This document shows, in pieces, positions 7,331 to 15,828 of a stretch of DNA of 64,000 nucleotides. The DNA lies in assembly GCF_021654135.1 (NCBI RefSeq), contig NZ_JAKGSD010000048.1, positions 1-64,000 of the forward strand, read 5' to 3'. Origin of the DNA: Amycolatopsis tucumanensis. GTDB lineage: Bacteria > Actinomycetota > Actinomycetes > Mycobacteriales > Pseudonocardiaceae. Below the pieces are notes generated by a model. The model did no database searches. It saw nothing but the letters and a program-made list of their open reading frames with translations, and was not told the origin of the DNA. Numbering within the stretch: the stretch's first letter is position 1; each line of letters begins with the position of its first letter. Position numbers and translations under genes: made by a program.

Positions 7331-9367
7331 ATGACGAACAATCCCGCCGCCGAACTCATCCAGCGCAGCAACGCCCTCGGCGCCGACCCGCGCAACACCA
7401 ACTACGCCGGGGGCAACACCTCGGCCAAGGGCAGCGAGACCGACCCGGTCACCGGGCAGCCGGCGGAACTGCTGTGGGTCAAGGGATCCGGGGGTGACCT
7501 GGGCACGCTGACCGAGGCCGGGCTGGCCGTGCTGCGGCTGGACCGCCTGCGTGCGCTGGTGGACGTCTACCCGGGTGTCGAGCGCGAGGACGAGATGGTC
7601 GCCGCGTTCGACTACTGCCTGCACGGCCGCGGCGGCGCCGCGCCGTCGATCGACACCGCGATGCACGGCCTGGTCGAGGCCACGCACGTCGACCACCTGC
7701 ACCCGGACTCGGGCATCGCGCTGGCCACCGCCGCCGACGGACCGGCGCTGACCAAGGAGTGCTTCGGCGACCGCGTGGTGTGGGTGGACTGGCGCCGCCC
7801 CGGGTTCCAGCTGGGCCTGGACATCGCCGCGGTGAAGAAGGCCAACCCACAGGCGATCGGCGTGATCCTGGGCGGGCACGGCATCACCGCGTGGGGCGAG
7901 ACGTCGGAGGAGTGCCGGCGGAACTCGCTGGAGATCATCCGGACCGCGGAGAAGTTCCTCGCCGAGCGGGGCTCCGCGGAGCCCTTCGGCGCGGTCGTGC
8001 GCGGGTTCGAGCCGCTGCCGGAGGAGGAGCGGCGGAAGCGGGCCGCCGCGCTCGCGCCGGTGATCCGCGGGCTGGCCTCGACCGACCAGCGTCAGGTCGG
8101 CCACTACAACGACAGTGACGTGGTGCTGGAATTCCTGTCCCGGGAGAAGCTGCAGCCGCTCGCCGCGCTCGGCACGTCGTGCCCGGACCACTTCCTGCGC
8201 ACCAAGGTCCGCCCGCTCGTGGTCGACCTGCCCGCGACCGCCCCGCTGGAGGACGTCGTCGCGCGCCTGAAGGAACTGCACGAGGCCTACCGGGAGGACT
8301 ACCGCGCCTACTACGAGCGGCACGCCACCCCGGACAGCCCCGCGATGCGCGGCGCCGACCCGGCGATCGTGCTCGTGCCTGGTGTCGGCATGTTCTCCTT
8401 CGGCAAGGACAAGCAGACCGCGCGCGTGGCCGGCGAGTTCTACGTCAACGCGATCAACGTGATGCGCGGCGCCGAGGCGGTCTCCCGCTACGCGCCGATC
8501 CCGGAGAGCGAGAAGTTCCGCATCGAGTACTGGGCGCTGGAGGAGGCCAAGCTCCAGCGCATGCCCAAGCCGAAGCCGCTGGCCGGGCGCGTTGCCCTGG
8601 TGACCGGCGCCGGGTCGGGCATCGGGCGCGCCATCGCCGAACGGCTCGCCGCCGAGGGCGCGTGCGTGGCGATCGCGGACCTGAACGGTGACGCCGCCGA
8701 GGAGGTCGCGCGCTCCATCGGGAACACCGACAAGGCGGTTTCCGTGGTCGCGAACGTTGTCGACGCCGATGCGGTCGCTGCGGCAGTCGACGCGACGGTG
8801 CTGGCGTTCGGGGGCATCGACCTGGTCGTCAACAACGCCGGGCTGTCGATCTCCAAGCCGCTGCTGGAGACCACCGAGAAGGACTGGGACCTGCAGCACG
8901 ACGTGATGGCCAAGGGCTCGTTCCTGGTCTCGCAGGCCGCGGCGAAGGCGATGATCGCGCAGGGCCTTGGCGGCGACATCGTCTACATCTCGTCGAAGAA
9001 CTCGGTGTTCGCAGGCCCCAACAACGTCGCCTACGGCGCGGCCAAGGCCGACCAGGCGCACCAGGTCCGGCTGCTGGCCGCCGAACTCGGCGAGCACGGC
9101 ATCCGGGTCAATGGCGTCAACCCGGACGGTGTGGTGCGCGGTTCCGGCATCTTCGCCGGAGGCTGGGGCGCGCAACGCGCCGCGGTCTACGGCGTGCCGG
9201 AGGAGGACCTGGGCAAGTTCTACGCCCAGCGCACCATCCTCAAGCGCGAGGTGCTGCCCGAGCACGTCGCCGCGGCGGTGTTCGCGCTCACCGGCGGCGA
9301 CCTGACGCACACGACCGGCCTGCACGTGCCCGTGGACGCGGGTGTCGCGGCCGCTTTCCTCCGCTGA
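7331..9367 (+). CDS. rhaEW: Bifunctional rhamnulose-1-phosphate aldolase / L-lactaldehyde dehydrogenase
   Basis: A 678-residue fusion. The N-terminal class II aldolase/adducin-like domain (about residues 1-400) carries the zinc histidine cluster THVDHLHPDS and cleaves L-rhamnulose-1-phosphate to dihydroxyacetone phosphate and L-lactaldehyde. The C-terminal short-chain dehydrogenase domain starts near residue 417 with the Rossmann motif VTGAGSGIGR and has the catalytic YGAAK. In the RhaEW family (Bacillus YuxG-like) this domain oxidises lactaldehyde to L-lactate. The lutABC genes downstream would take that lactate to pyruvate, which supports this assignment. Confidence 0.92.
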   Translation: MTNNPAAELIQRSNALGADPRNTNYAGGNTSAKGSETDPVTGQPAELLWVKGSGGDLGTLTEAGLAVLRLDRLRALVDVYPGVEREDEMVAAFDYCLHGRGGAAPSIDTAMHGLVEATHVDHLHPDSGIALATAADGPALTKECFGDRVVWVDWRRPGFQLGLDIAAVKKANPQAIGVILGGHGITAWGETSEECRRNSLEIIRTAEKFLAERGSAEPFGAVVRGFEPLPEEERRKRAAALAPVIRGLASTDQRQVGHYNDSDVVLEFLSREKLQPLAALGTSCPDHFLRTKVRPLVVDLPATAPLEDVVARLKELHEAYREDYRAYYERHATPDSPAMRGADPAIVLVPGVGMFSFGKDKQTARVAGEFYVNAINVMRGAEAVSRYAPIPESEKFRIEYWALEEAKLQRMPKPKPLAGRVALVTGAGSGIGRAIAERLAAEGACVAIADLNGDAAEEVARSIGNTDKAVSVVANVVDADAVAAAVDATVLAFGGIDLVVNNAGLSISKPLLETTEKDWDLQHDVMAKGSFLVSQAAAKAMIAQGLGGDIVYISSKNSVFAGPNNVAYGAAKADQAHQVRLLAAELGEHGIRVNGVNPDGVVRGSGIFAGGWGAQRAAVYGVPEEDLGKFYAQRTILKREVLPEHVAAAVFALTGGDLTHTTGLHVPVDAGVAAAFLR

Positions 9368-9387
9368 AGCAGGAAGGGACCTTCACC

Positions 9388-10809
9388 ATGAACCTCGAGC
9401 GGATCACCCCGAGGCGCACCCGCGTCGGCCTCGTCGCAGGCGGGCTCGGGGCGTACTGGCCACAGTTCCCGGAGCTGCTGCCGCAACTCCAGGCCTCCGC
9501 GCGGCGGGTGGCCGAGCGACTGTCCGGAATGGACTGCGAGGTGGTGGACGCCGGGTTCGTCTCGGACGAGCGGGAGGGCGCGGCCGCCGCGGAGAAGCTG
9601 CGGGTCGCCGACTGCGACCTGATCATCGGCTTCCTCACCACGTACCTCACGTCCAGCATGCTCGCGCCGGTCGCGCAGCGCAGCGGAGCGCCGGTGCTGC
9701 TGCTCAACCTGCAGCCCACCGAGGCGATGGACCACGCGAACTTCGACACCGGCGCCTGGCTCGCCTACTGCGGCGCCTGCCCGCTGCCGGAGATGGCCAA
9801 CGCCTTCCGCCGCGTCGGCGTCGAGTTCCGGTCGGTGTCCGGGTACCTGGAGGACGAGCGGGCCTGGACCCGCATCGAGCGCTGGATCAAGGCCGCCGGG
9901 GTGCGCGCCGCGTTCCGGCACGGGCGGCACGGCCTGCTCGGCCACCTCTACCCGGGCATGATGGACGTCTCGACCGATCCGACGCTGGTGACCGCGCAGC
10001 TCGGCGGGCACGTGGAGATCCTGGAGATCGACGACCTGCGGGTGCGGGTCGAGAAGGTCACCGACGACGAGACCAAGGCGCGGATGGACCTCGCGAAGGA
10101 GATCTTCGACCTGGACGACTCGGTCGTCGAGGAGGACTTCGCGTGGGGCGCCCGTGTCTCGGTGGCGCTGGACCGGCTGGTCGAGGACTTCTCCCTGGAC
10201 ACGCTGGCCTACTACCACCGCGGCCTGGACGGCGAGACCCACGAGCGGGTCGGCGCCGGGTTCATCCTCGGCGCGTCGCTGCTCACCGCGCGCGGCATCC
10301 CGGCGGCGGGGGAGTTCGAGCTGCGCAACTCGCTGGCGATGCTGGTGATGGACCGGCTCGGCGCGGGCGGCTCGTTCACCGAGCTGCAGGCGCTCAACTT
10401 CCGGGACAACGTGGTCGAGATGGGGCACGACGGCCCGGCGCACCTGGCGATCAGCGCGCGGCGGCCGCTGCTGCGCGGGCTCGGCGTCTACCACGGCAAG
10501 CGCGGCTGGGGCGTGTCCGTCGAGTTCGACGTCAAGCACGGCCCGGTGACACTGCTCGGCCTCGGTCAGGAACGCGACGGGCGGTTCACGCTCGTCGCGT
10601 CCGAGGGCGAGGTCGTGCCCGGCCCGCTGCTGGAGATCGGCAACACCACCTCCCGCGTCGACTTCGGCGGCAACCCCGGCGAGTGGACCGACGCGTGGTC
10701 GGCCGCCGGGGTCAACCACCACTGGGCGCTGGGCACCGGGCACCGCGTCGCGGAGCTGGAGGCGGTGGCCGACCTGCTCGGTCTCGAACTGCGCGTGGTG
10801 CGGGTGTGA
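9388..10809 (+). CDS. L-fucose/L-arabinose isomerase superfamily protein
   Basis: A 473-residue member of the FucI/AraA isomerase fold superfamily, with the N-terminal Rossmann-like domain beginning VGLVAGGLGAYWPQFPEL. The likely metal-binding glutamate region NVVEMGHDGPAHLAIS lies near residue 350. Its exact sugar is not readable from sequence. It sits between the aldolase and the kinase in a pathway that already has a rhamnose isomerase, so it may isomerise a second deoxysugar or L-arabinose liberated by the linked hydrolases. AGGAAGGGACC precedes the ATG and its stop overlaps rhaB. Confidence 0.8.
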   Translation: MNLERITPRRTRVGLVAGGLGAYWPQFPELLPQLQASARRVAERLSGMDCEVVDAGFVSDEREGAAAAEKLRVADCDLIIGFLTTYLTSSMLAPVAQRSGAPVLLLNLQPTEAMDHANFDTGAWLAYCGACPLPEMANAFRRVGVEFRSVSGYLEDERAWTRIERWIKAAGVRAAFRHGRHGLLGHLYPGMMDVSTDPTLVTAQLGGHVEILEIDDLRVRVEKVTDDETKARMDLAKEIFDLDDSVVEEDFAWGARVSVALDRLVEDFSLDTLAYYHRGLDGETHERVGAGFILGASLLTARGIPAAGEFELRNSLAMLVMDRLGAGGSFTELQALNFRDNVVEMGHDGPAHLAISARRPLLRGLGVYHGKRGWGVSVEFDVKHGPVTLLGLGQERDGRFTLVASEGEVVPGPLLEIGNTTSRVDFGGNPGEWTDAWSAAGVNHHWALGTGHRVAELEAVADLLGLELRVVRV

Positions 10810-12278
10810 TGCGACTGGCGGCCGTCGACCTGGGCGCGTCCAGCGGGCGCGTCATGGCCGGCACGGTGGGGCCCGGCGTGCTGTCGGTGCAGGAGGTGCA
10901 CCGCTTCGCCAACGGCGGCGTCCGGGTCGCCCACGCGGGTGGATCGACCCTGCACTGGGACATCCTCGGCCTCTACCGCGAGCTGCTGACCGGGGTGCAG
11001 GCCGCGCACAAGGCCGGTGCGCTGGACGGTCTCGGCATAGACTCCTGGGCCGTGGACTACGGGTTGCTCGACGCCTCCGGGGCGCTGCTGGGCAACCCGG
11101 TCAACTACCGCGACGCACGCACCGAGGGCGTGGCCGAGCGGGTCCTGGAGTCCGTGCCGGCGCGGGAGCTGTTCGACGTCACCGGCCTGCAGCAGCTGCC
11201 GTTCAACACGCTCTACCAGCTGCTGGCCGAGCGTGACCTGAGCGCGGCCGAGACCATGCTGCTCATCCCGGACCTGCTGAACTACTGGCTGACCGGGGTG
11301 CGCGGCGCCGAGCGCACCAACGCCTCCACCACGCAGCTCTACGACGTGCGGTCGCGGGAGTGGGCGGTGGACCTGGCGACGCGCGTCGGCATCCCGCCGC
11401 GGTTGCTGCCGCCGTTGCGCGACCCGGGAACGGTGGTCGGCACGCTGCTGCCGGACCTGGCCGCCGAGCTGGCGCTGCCGGAGCTGCCGGTGGTCGCGGT
11501 CGGCTCGCACGACACCGCGTCCGCCGTGGTGGGGGTGCCCGCCGAGCCGGGCGCGAACTTCGCCTACATCTCCTCGGGCACCTGGTCGCTGGTCGGACTG
11601 GAGCTCGACGAGCCGGAGCTGGGCGACGCCGCGCTGGCGGCCAACTTCACGAACGAAGGCGGTGTCGACGGCACGATCCGGTTCCTGCGGAACGTGATGG
11701 GCCTGTGGGTGCTGTCCGAGTCGCTGCGCACGTGGGAGGCGCAGGGCACGCCGGTCGCGCTGCCGTCGGTGCTGGCGCAGGCCGCGGAGGTGCCCGCGTT
11801 GTCCGCGGTGGTGGACATCGACGCGCCGGTGTTCCTGCCGCCGGGCGACATGCCGTCCCGGATCCGGCAGGCCTGCGCCGAGACCGGGCAGCGGGTCCCG
11901 GAGACGCCGGGGGAGATCGTCCGGTGCGTGCTGGACAGCCTCGCGCTGGCCTATCGTCGGACCGTGCGCCAGGCATCGGAGCTGACCGGCAGGCCGGTCG
12001 ACGTCGTCCACGTGGTCGGTGGCGGAGTCCGCAACGAGCTGTTGTGCCAGCTCACCGCGGACGCCTGCGGCGTGCCCGTGCTGGCCGGGCCGGTCGAGGC
12101 CGCGGCGCTGGGCAACGTGCTCGTGCAGGCTCGCGCGCTGGGCGCGGACCTGCCGGACCTGGCCGCGATGCGGGCGCTGATCCGGGACACGCACGAGCTG
12201 CGCCGCTACGAACCGTCCGGCCGCGAGGCCGACTGGGCGCTGGCGGCCGCGCGGATCGATCCGAAGGTGGTGGCATGA
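10809..12278 (+). CDS. rhaB: L-rhamnulokinase
   Basis: ATP-dependent kinase of 489 residues in the FGGY family. It phosphorylates L-rhamnulose to L-rhamnulose-1-phosphate. The N-terminal phosphate loop AVDLGASSGRV and the C-terminal ATPase-fold motifs SSGTWSLVG and VHVVGGGVRNELL are visible. The RhaB-type segment DSWAVDYGLLD, in the sugar-binding region, favours rhamnulokinase over glycerol or xylulose kinase. The ATG overlaps the previous stop (ATGA) and its own stop overlaps lutA, so it is in the same transcript. Confidence 0.9.
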   Translation: MRLAAVDLGASSGRVMAGTVGPGVLSVQEVHRFANGGVRVAHAGGSTLHWDILGLYRELLTGVQAAHKAGALDGLGIDSWAVDYGLLDASGALLGNPVNYRDARTEGVAERVLESVPARELFDVTGLQQLPFNTLYQLLAERDLSAAETMLLIPDLLNYWLTGVRGAERTNASTTQLYDVRSREWAVDLATRVGIPPRLLPPLRDPGTVVGTLLPDLAAELALPELPVVAVGSHDTASAVVGVPAEPGANFAYISSGTWSLVGLELDEPELGDAALAANFTNEGGVDGTIRFLRNVMGLWVLSESLRTWEAQGTPVALPSVLAQAAEVPALSAVVDIDAPVFLPPGDMPSRIRQACAETGQRVPETPGEIVRCVLDSLALAYRRTVRQASELTGRPVDVVHVVGGGVRNELLCQLTADACGVPVLAGPVEAAALGNVLVQARALGADLPDLAAMRALIRDTHELRRYEPSGREADWALAAARIDPKVVA

Positions 12279-13009
12279 AGGTCGCCGTGCAGGTCACCTG
12301 CATCAACGACGCGATGTTCCCGGACACCGGCAAGGCGGTGTTCACGCTGTTGCGGCGGCTCGGCGTGGAGGCGGACTTCCCGGTCGCGCAGACGTGCTGC
12401 GCCCAGCCGATGGTCAACACCGGCTACCTCGACGAGGCTGTGCCGGTGGTGCGCAACTTCGTCGACGCGTTCGCCGGGTACGACGCGATCGTGACCCCGT
12501 CCGGGTCGTGCGCGGGATCGGCGCGGCACCAGCACTCGATCGTCGCGCGGCGCAGCGGGGACAGCCGGTTGCAGGAGGCGGTCGCGGAGACCTCGCCGAA
12601 GGTGTACGAGCTGACCGAGTTCCTGGTCGACGTGCTCGGCGTGACGGACGTCGGGGCGTACTTCCCGCACCGCGTCACCTACCACCCGACCTGCCACTCG
12701 CTGCGGATGCTCGGCGTCGGCGACCGGCCGCTGCGGCTGCTGCGCGAGGTGCGCGGGCTGGACCTGGTGGAGCTGCCCGCCGCGGACGAGTGCTGCGGTT
12801 TCGGCGGCACGTTCGCGGTGAAGAACGCGGAGACCTCGACCGCGATGGGCGCGGACAAGGCGCGGCACGTGCTGGACACCGGCGCCGAGGTGCTGGTGGC
12901 CGGGGACAACTCGTGCCTGCTGCACATCGGCGGGCTGCTGTCGCGGCAACGCACCGGCGTGCGCGTGATGCATCTGGCCGAAGTGCTCGCCGGGACAGAG
13001 GACGCATGA
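12275..13009 (+). CDS. lutA: L-lactate oxidation complex subunit LutA (CCG-domain Fe-S protein)
   Basis: First subunit of the LutABC complex, which oxidises L-lactate to pyruvate in the cytoplasm. 244 residues. Two cysteine-rich CCG-type modules are visible: the QTCCAQP region near residue 37 and the ADECCGFGGTF region near residue 172, with CHSL and NSCLLH completing the metal sites. Its start overlaps the rhaB stop, so lactate oxidation is placed in the rhamnose operon. This fits lactaldehyde-derived lactate as the substrate. Confidence 0.92.
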   Translation: MKVAVQVTCINDAMFPDTGKAVFTLLRRLGVEADFPVAQTCCAQPMVNTGYLDEAVPVVRNFVDAFAGYDAIVTPSGSCAGSARHQHSIVARRSGDSRLQEAVAETSPKVYELTEFLVDVLGVTDVGAYFPHRVTYHPTCHSLRMLGVGDRPLRLLREVRGLDLVELPAADECCGFGGTFAVKNAETSTAMGADKARHVLDTGAEVLVAGDNSCLLHIGGLLSRQRTGVRVMHLAEVLAGTEDA

Positions 13010-14466
13010 GCGCCACTTTTGTTGGGATGCCTGCTTTTCCGGCGGCGGCCCGGGAGGCGTTGTCGGACACGCAGCTGCGCCGCAACCTCGCGCACGCCAC
13101 CGGCACGATCCGCGCCAAGCGCGCCGCGGTCGTCGGCGAGGTGGACGAGTGGGAGGAGCTGCGCCTGGCCGGCGCGGCGATCAAGGACAACACGCTGCGA
13201 CACCTCGACGAGCACCTGCTGCGACTGGAGAAGTCCCTGACCGACCGGGGCGCGACCGTGCACTGGGCGCGGGACGCCGCCGAGGCGTGCGAGATCGTCG
13301 CTGGGATCGCGAAGCAGCACGCCGTCGACGAGGTCGTCAAGGTCAAGTCGATGGCGACGCAGGAGATCGGGCTCAACGAGGCGCTCGCCGCCCGTGGCAT
13401 CACCGCGTGGGAGACCGACCTGGCCGAGCTGATCGTGCAGCTCGGCGACGACCTGCCTTCGCACATCCTGGTGCCCGCGATCCACCGCAACCGCGCGGAG
13501 ATCCGGGAGATCTTCCGCGACAAGATGGCCGCCGCCGGGCGCCCGGCGCCCGACGACCTGTCGGACCGGCCTGCGGAGCTGGCCGGCGCGGCGCGGCTGC
13601 ACCTGCGGGAGAAGTTCCTGCGGGCCCGGATGGCCGTGTCCGGGGCGAACTTCGCGGTCGCCGAGACCGGGACGCTCGTCGTCGTCGAGTCCGAGGGCAA
13701 CGGGCGGATGTGCCTGACGCTGCCCGAGGTGCTGGTGTCGGTGGTCGGGATCGAGAAGATCGTGCCCACCTGGTCCGATCTGGACGTGTTCCTGCAGCTG
13801 CTGCCGCGCTCCAGCACGGGGGAGCGGATGAACCCCTACACCTCGACGTGGTCGGGCGCGACCGAGGGCCAGGAGGCGCACGTGGTGCTGCTGGACAACG
13901 GCCGCACCCGCGCGCTGGCCGACGAGGTCGGGCGGCAGGCGCTGCGCTGCATCCGGTGCTCGGCCTGCCTGAACGTGTGCCCGGTGTACGAGCGCACCGG
14001 CGGGCACGCGTACGGCTCGGTGTACCCGGGGCCGATCGGGGCGATCCTGAACCCGCTGCTGCGCGGCACGGGCGTGGACGACCAGGTGGACTCGCTGCCG
14101 TACGCGTCCAGCCTGTGCGGCGCGTGTTTCGAGGCGTGCCCGGTGCGGATCGACATCCCGGAGGTGCTGGTGCACCTGCGGTCCAAAGTGGTCGACGCGC
14201 ACCGGTCTTCGCCGAAGGCCGAGGCGGTGGCGATGAAGTCGGCGTCCTGGGTGCTGGCGGACTCGAAGCGCCTTGGCCTGGCCGAGCGCGGAATGGGTGT
14301 CGCCGGGCGGTTGCTGGGGCGGTTCGGGCGCAAGGTGATGCCCGGCGGACGGCGTGCCCTGGGCCGGTTGCCGTGGCCGGGTTCGTTGTGGAGCAACGCG
14401 CGGGACGTGCCGGCGCCGCCGGTGGAGTCGTTCCGGTCGTGGTGGCGGCGGGAGGGACGGCGATGA
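13006..14466 (+). CDS. lutB: L-lactate oxidation complex subunit LutB (two-cluster ferredoxin protein)
   Basis: Iron-sulphur subunit of 486 residues. The N-terminal LUD domain (about 60-300) is followed by two 4Fe-4S motifs, CIRCSACLNVCPVY near residue 318 and CGACFEACPV near residue 371, then a basic C-terminal tail ending in a tryptophan-rich segment. Length and domain order match LutB/YkgF. It overlaps lutA by 4 bases and lutC by 4 bases. Confidence 0.92.
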   Translation: MSATFVGMPAFPAAAREALSDTQLRRNLAHATGTIRAKRAAVVGEVDEWEELRLAGAAIKDNTLRHLDEHLLRLEKSLTDRGATVHWARDAAEACEIVAGIAKQHAVDEVVKVKSMATQEIGLNEALAARGITAWETDLAELIVQLGDDLPSHILVPAIHRNRAEIREIFRDKMAAAGRPAPDDLSDRPAELAGAARLHLREKFLRARMAVSGANFAVAETGTLVVVESEGNGRMCLTLPEVLVSVVGIEKIVPTWSDLDVFLQLLPRSSTGERMNPYTSTWSGATEGQEAHVVLLDNGRTRALADEVGRQALRCIRCSACLNVCPVYERTGGHAYGSVYPGPIGAILNPLLRGTGVDDQVDSLPYASSLCGACFEACPVRIDIPEVLVHLRSKVVDAHRSSPKAEAVAMKSASWVLADSKRLGLAERGMGVAGRLLGRFGRKVMPGGRRALGRLPWPGSLWSNARDVPAPPVESFRSWWRREGRR

Positions 14467-15059
14467 GCGCGCGGGAGGAGATCCTCGGCCGGGTGCGGTC
14501 CGCGCTGGCCGCGGCGGACCCGTCGGAGGCGCCGGTGCCGCGCGGCTACCGTTCGGTGGTTCCGGCCGGTGACGTGGTGGAGCTGTTCGCCGAGCGGCTG
14601 GTCGACTACCGGGCCGAGCTGACGCGGTGCACGGAGGACACGCTGCCCGCGGCGCTGGCCGACGCGCTGGGTTCCGCGGAGTCCGTGCTGGTGCCGGACG
14701 GTTTCCCGTGGCAGGTGCCCGGTGGTGTCCCGGACACCGGGCAGTCCGCGGCGGAGCTGGACCGGCTGGACGCGGTGGTGACGCTGGCGGCGCTGGCGAT
14801 CGCGAAGACGGGCACGATCGTGCTGGACCACGGGCCGGGGCAGGGGCGCCGGGCGGTGAGCCTGGTGCTGGACCGGCACGTGTGCGTGCTGCGGACGGAC
14901 CAGATCGTGCCCGGCGTGCCGCAGGCCGTGGCGGCGCTGTCCCCGGACCGGCCGCAGACGTGGATCAGCGGCCCCAGCGCGACGAGCGACATCGAGCTGA
15001 ACCGGGTCGAGGGCGTGCACGGGCCGCGGACGCTGCACGTGCTACTGGTGTCGCCGTGA
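14463..15059 (+). CDS. lutC: L-lactate oxidation complex subunit LutC
   Basis: LUD-domain protein of 198 residues, third subunit of LutABC. The typical segment AIAKTGTIVLDHGPGQGRR is present, as is the C-terminal TSDIELNRVEGVHGPR motif shared by LutC/YkgG proteins. No cysteine cluster is present, as expected. Starts overlap with lutB upstream (ATGA) and with the HTH gene downstream (GTGA). Confidence 0.9.
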   Translation: MSAREEILGRVRSALAAADPSEAPVPRGYRSVVPAGDVVELFAERLVDYRAELTRCTEDTLPAALADALGSAESVLVPDGFPWQVPGGVPDTGQSAAELDRLDAVVTLAALAIAKTGTIVLDHGPGQGRRAVSLVLDRHVCVLRTDQIVPGVPQAVAALSPDRPQTWISGPSATSDIELNRVEGVHGPRTLHVLLVSP

Positions 15060-15268
15060 CGACCGCGCAGCGCCCGGACACGTTGCCGCGGGCGGACCTG
15101 GAGCTGTTGGAACTGCTCGCGGACGGCCTCCCGCTGGACGCCATCGCCCGCCGCCTGGACCTGTCGGAGCGCACCGTGCGACGCCGGCTGCGGGCGATCT
15201 GCGACCGCCTCGGCTTCGCCGCGCCCATCCAGGCCGTGGTGTGGGCCGCCCGGCGGGGACTGCTGTGA
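15056..15268 (+). CDS. Stand-alone LuxR-type helix-turn-helix protein
   Basis: A 70-residue protein that is little more than a DNA-binding domain. The segment LLADGLPLDAIARRLDLSERTVRRRLRAI is a LuxR/GerE-like helix-turn-helix. There is no sensor or receiver domain. The GTG start overlaps the lutC stop, so it is translated as the last gene of the rhamnose-lactate operon. Its target and signal are unknown; feedback on lactate or rhamnose genes is one possibility. Confidence 0.75.
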   Translation: MTTAQRPDTLPRADLELLELLADGLPLDAIARRLDLSERTVRRRLRAICDRLGFAAPIQAVVWAARRGLL

Positions 15269-15290
15269 GTTCCCCGCCGGAGGCACGCCG

Positions 15291-15572
15291 CTAGCTGACC
15301 ATCCGGAGTTCGAGGAGCCAGCCGGGGCTGTCGTAGCTGCACCGGTAGTCGACGACCGCGCCGACGCCGATCATGTCCCGGCCCTGCTGCCGGCACTTTT
15401 CGTAGGTGGCGTAGACCTTCCACGGGACCCACACGTCCTGGGTCGTCACCGTCCCGGTGTCCGTGGGGGCGGGACTGGCGCCCGCCAAGGCGGTGGTGGC
15501 CGTCCAGCCGGTGAACGTCACCGCGACCGCCAGCGCCGACACCGTGGCCAGCCTTCTCAAGCTTCGTTGCAT
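15291..15572 (-). CDS. Small secreted protein of unknown function
   Basis: A 93-residue protein. The start at 15572 is chosen because GGGAGG lies 6 bases upstream and a clean Sec signal follows (MQRSLRR, hydrophobic core, then TTALAGA). The mature part is about 60 residues and has two cysteines (EKC and YRC), which could form one disulphide, and several tryptophans and tyrosines. I do not recognise a family. It faces away from the GH78 gene and shares its upstream region. Confidence 0.65.
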   Translation of the reverse strand: MQRSLRRLATVSALAVAVTFTGWTATTALAGASPAPTDTGTVTTQDVWVPWKVYATYEKCRQQGRDMIGVGAVVDYRCSYDSPGWLLELRMVS

Positions 15573-15767
15573 GATGAACCTCCCAGTGGTGAAAAACCAT
15601 CGTGGCGCAGCTGTGTGTCGTGAACCTGGCACGAACAAAAGTGCGCAAGCAGGCGGTACCGGGCGCGGCTACGGGTTTCCTACGGCCCCCGCGTGAGGGA
15701 CGTGGTGACCGGATTCGGACACCGATCTTGTTCCGGACGTGAAGTCCCCGTAACGTTCTCTCAGGTT

Positions 15768-15779
15768 TGAAACGATTCA
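15768..15779. promoter_or_regulatory. LacI-type operator in front of the rhamnosidase genes
   Basis: TGAAACGATTCA, a near-palindrome, lies 49 bases before the GH78 start. It is nearly the same as TGAAACCTTTCA before rhaT. Shared sites would place the secreted hydrolases under the same LacI regulator as uptake and catabolism. Confidence 0.5.
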
Positions 15780-15828
15780 CCGTCGAATCAGCGGCCGTCT
15801 CCCCACCGGCCGAGGAGGAGCAGCACCG

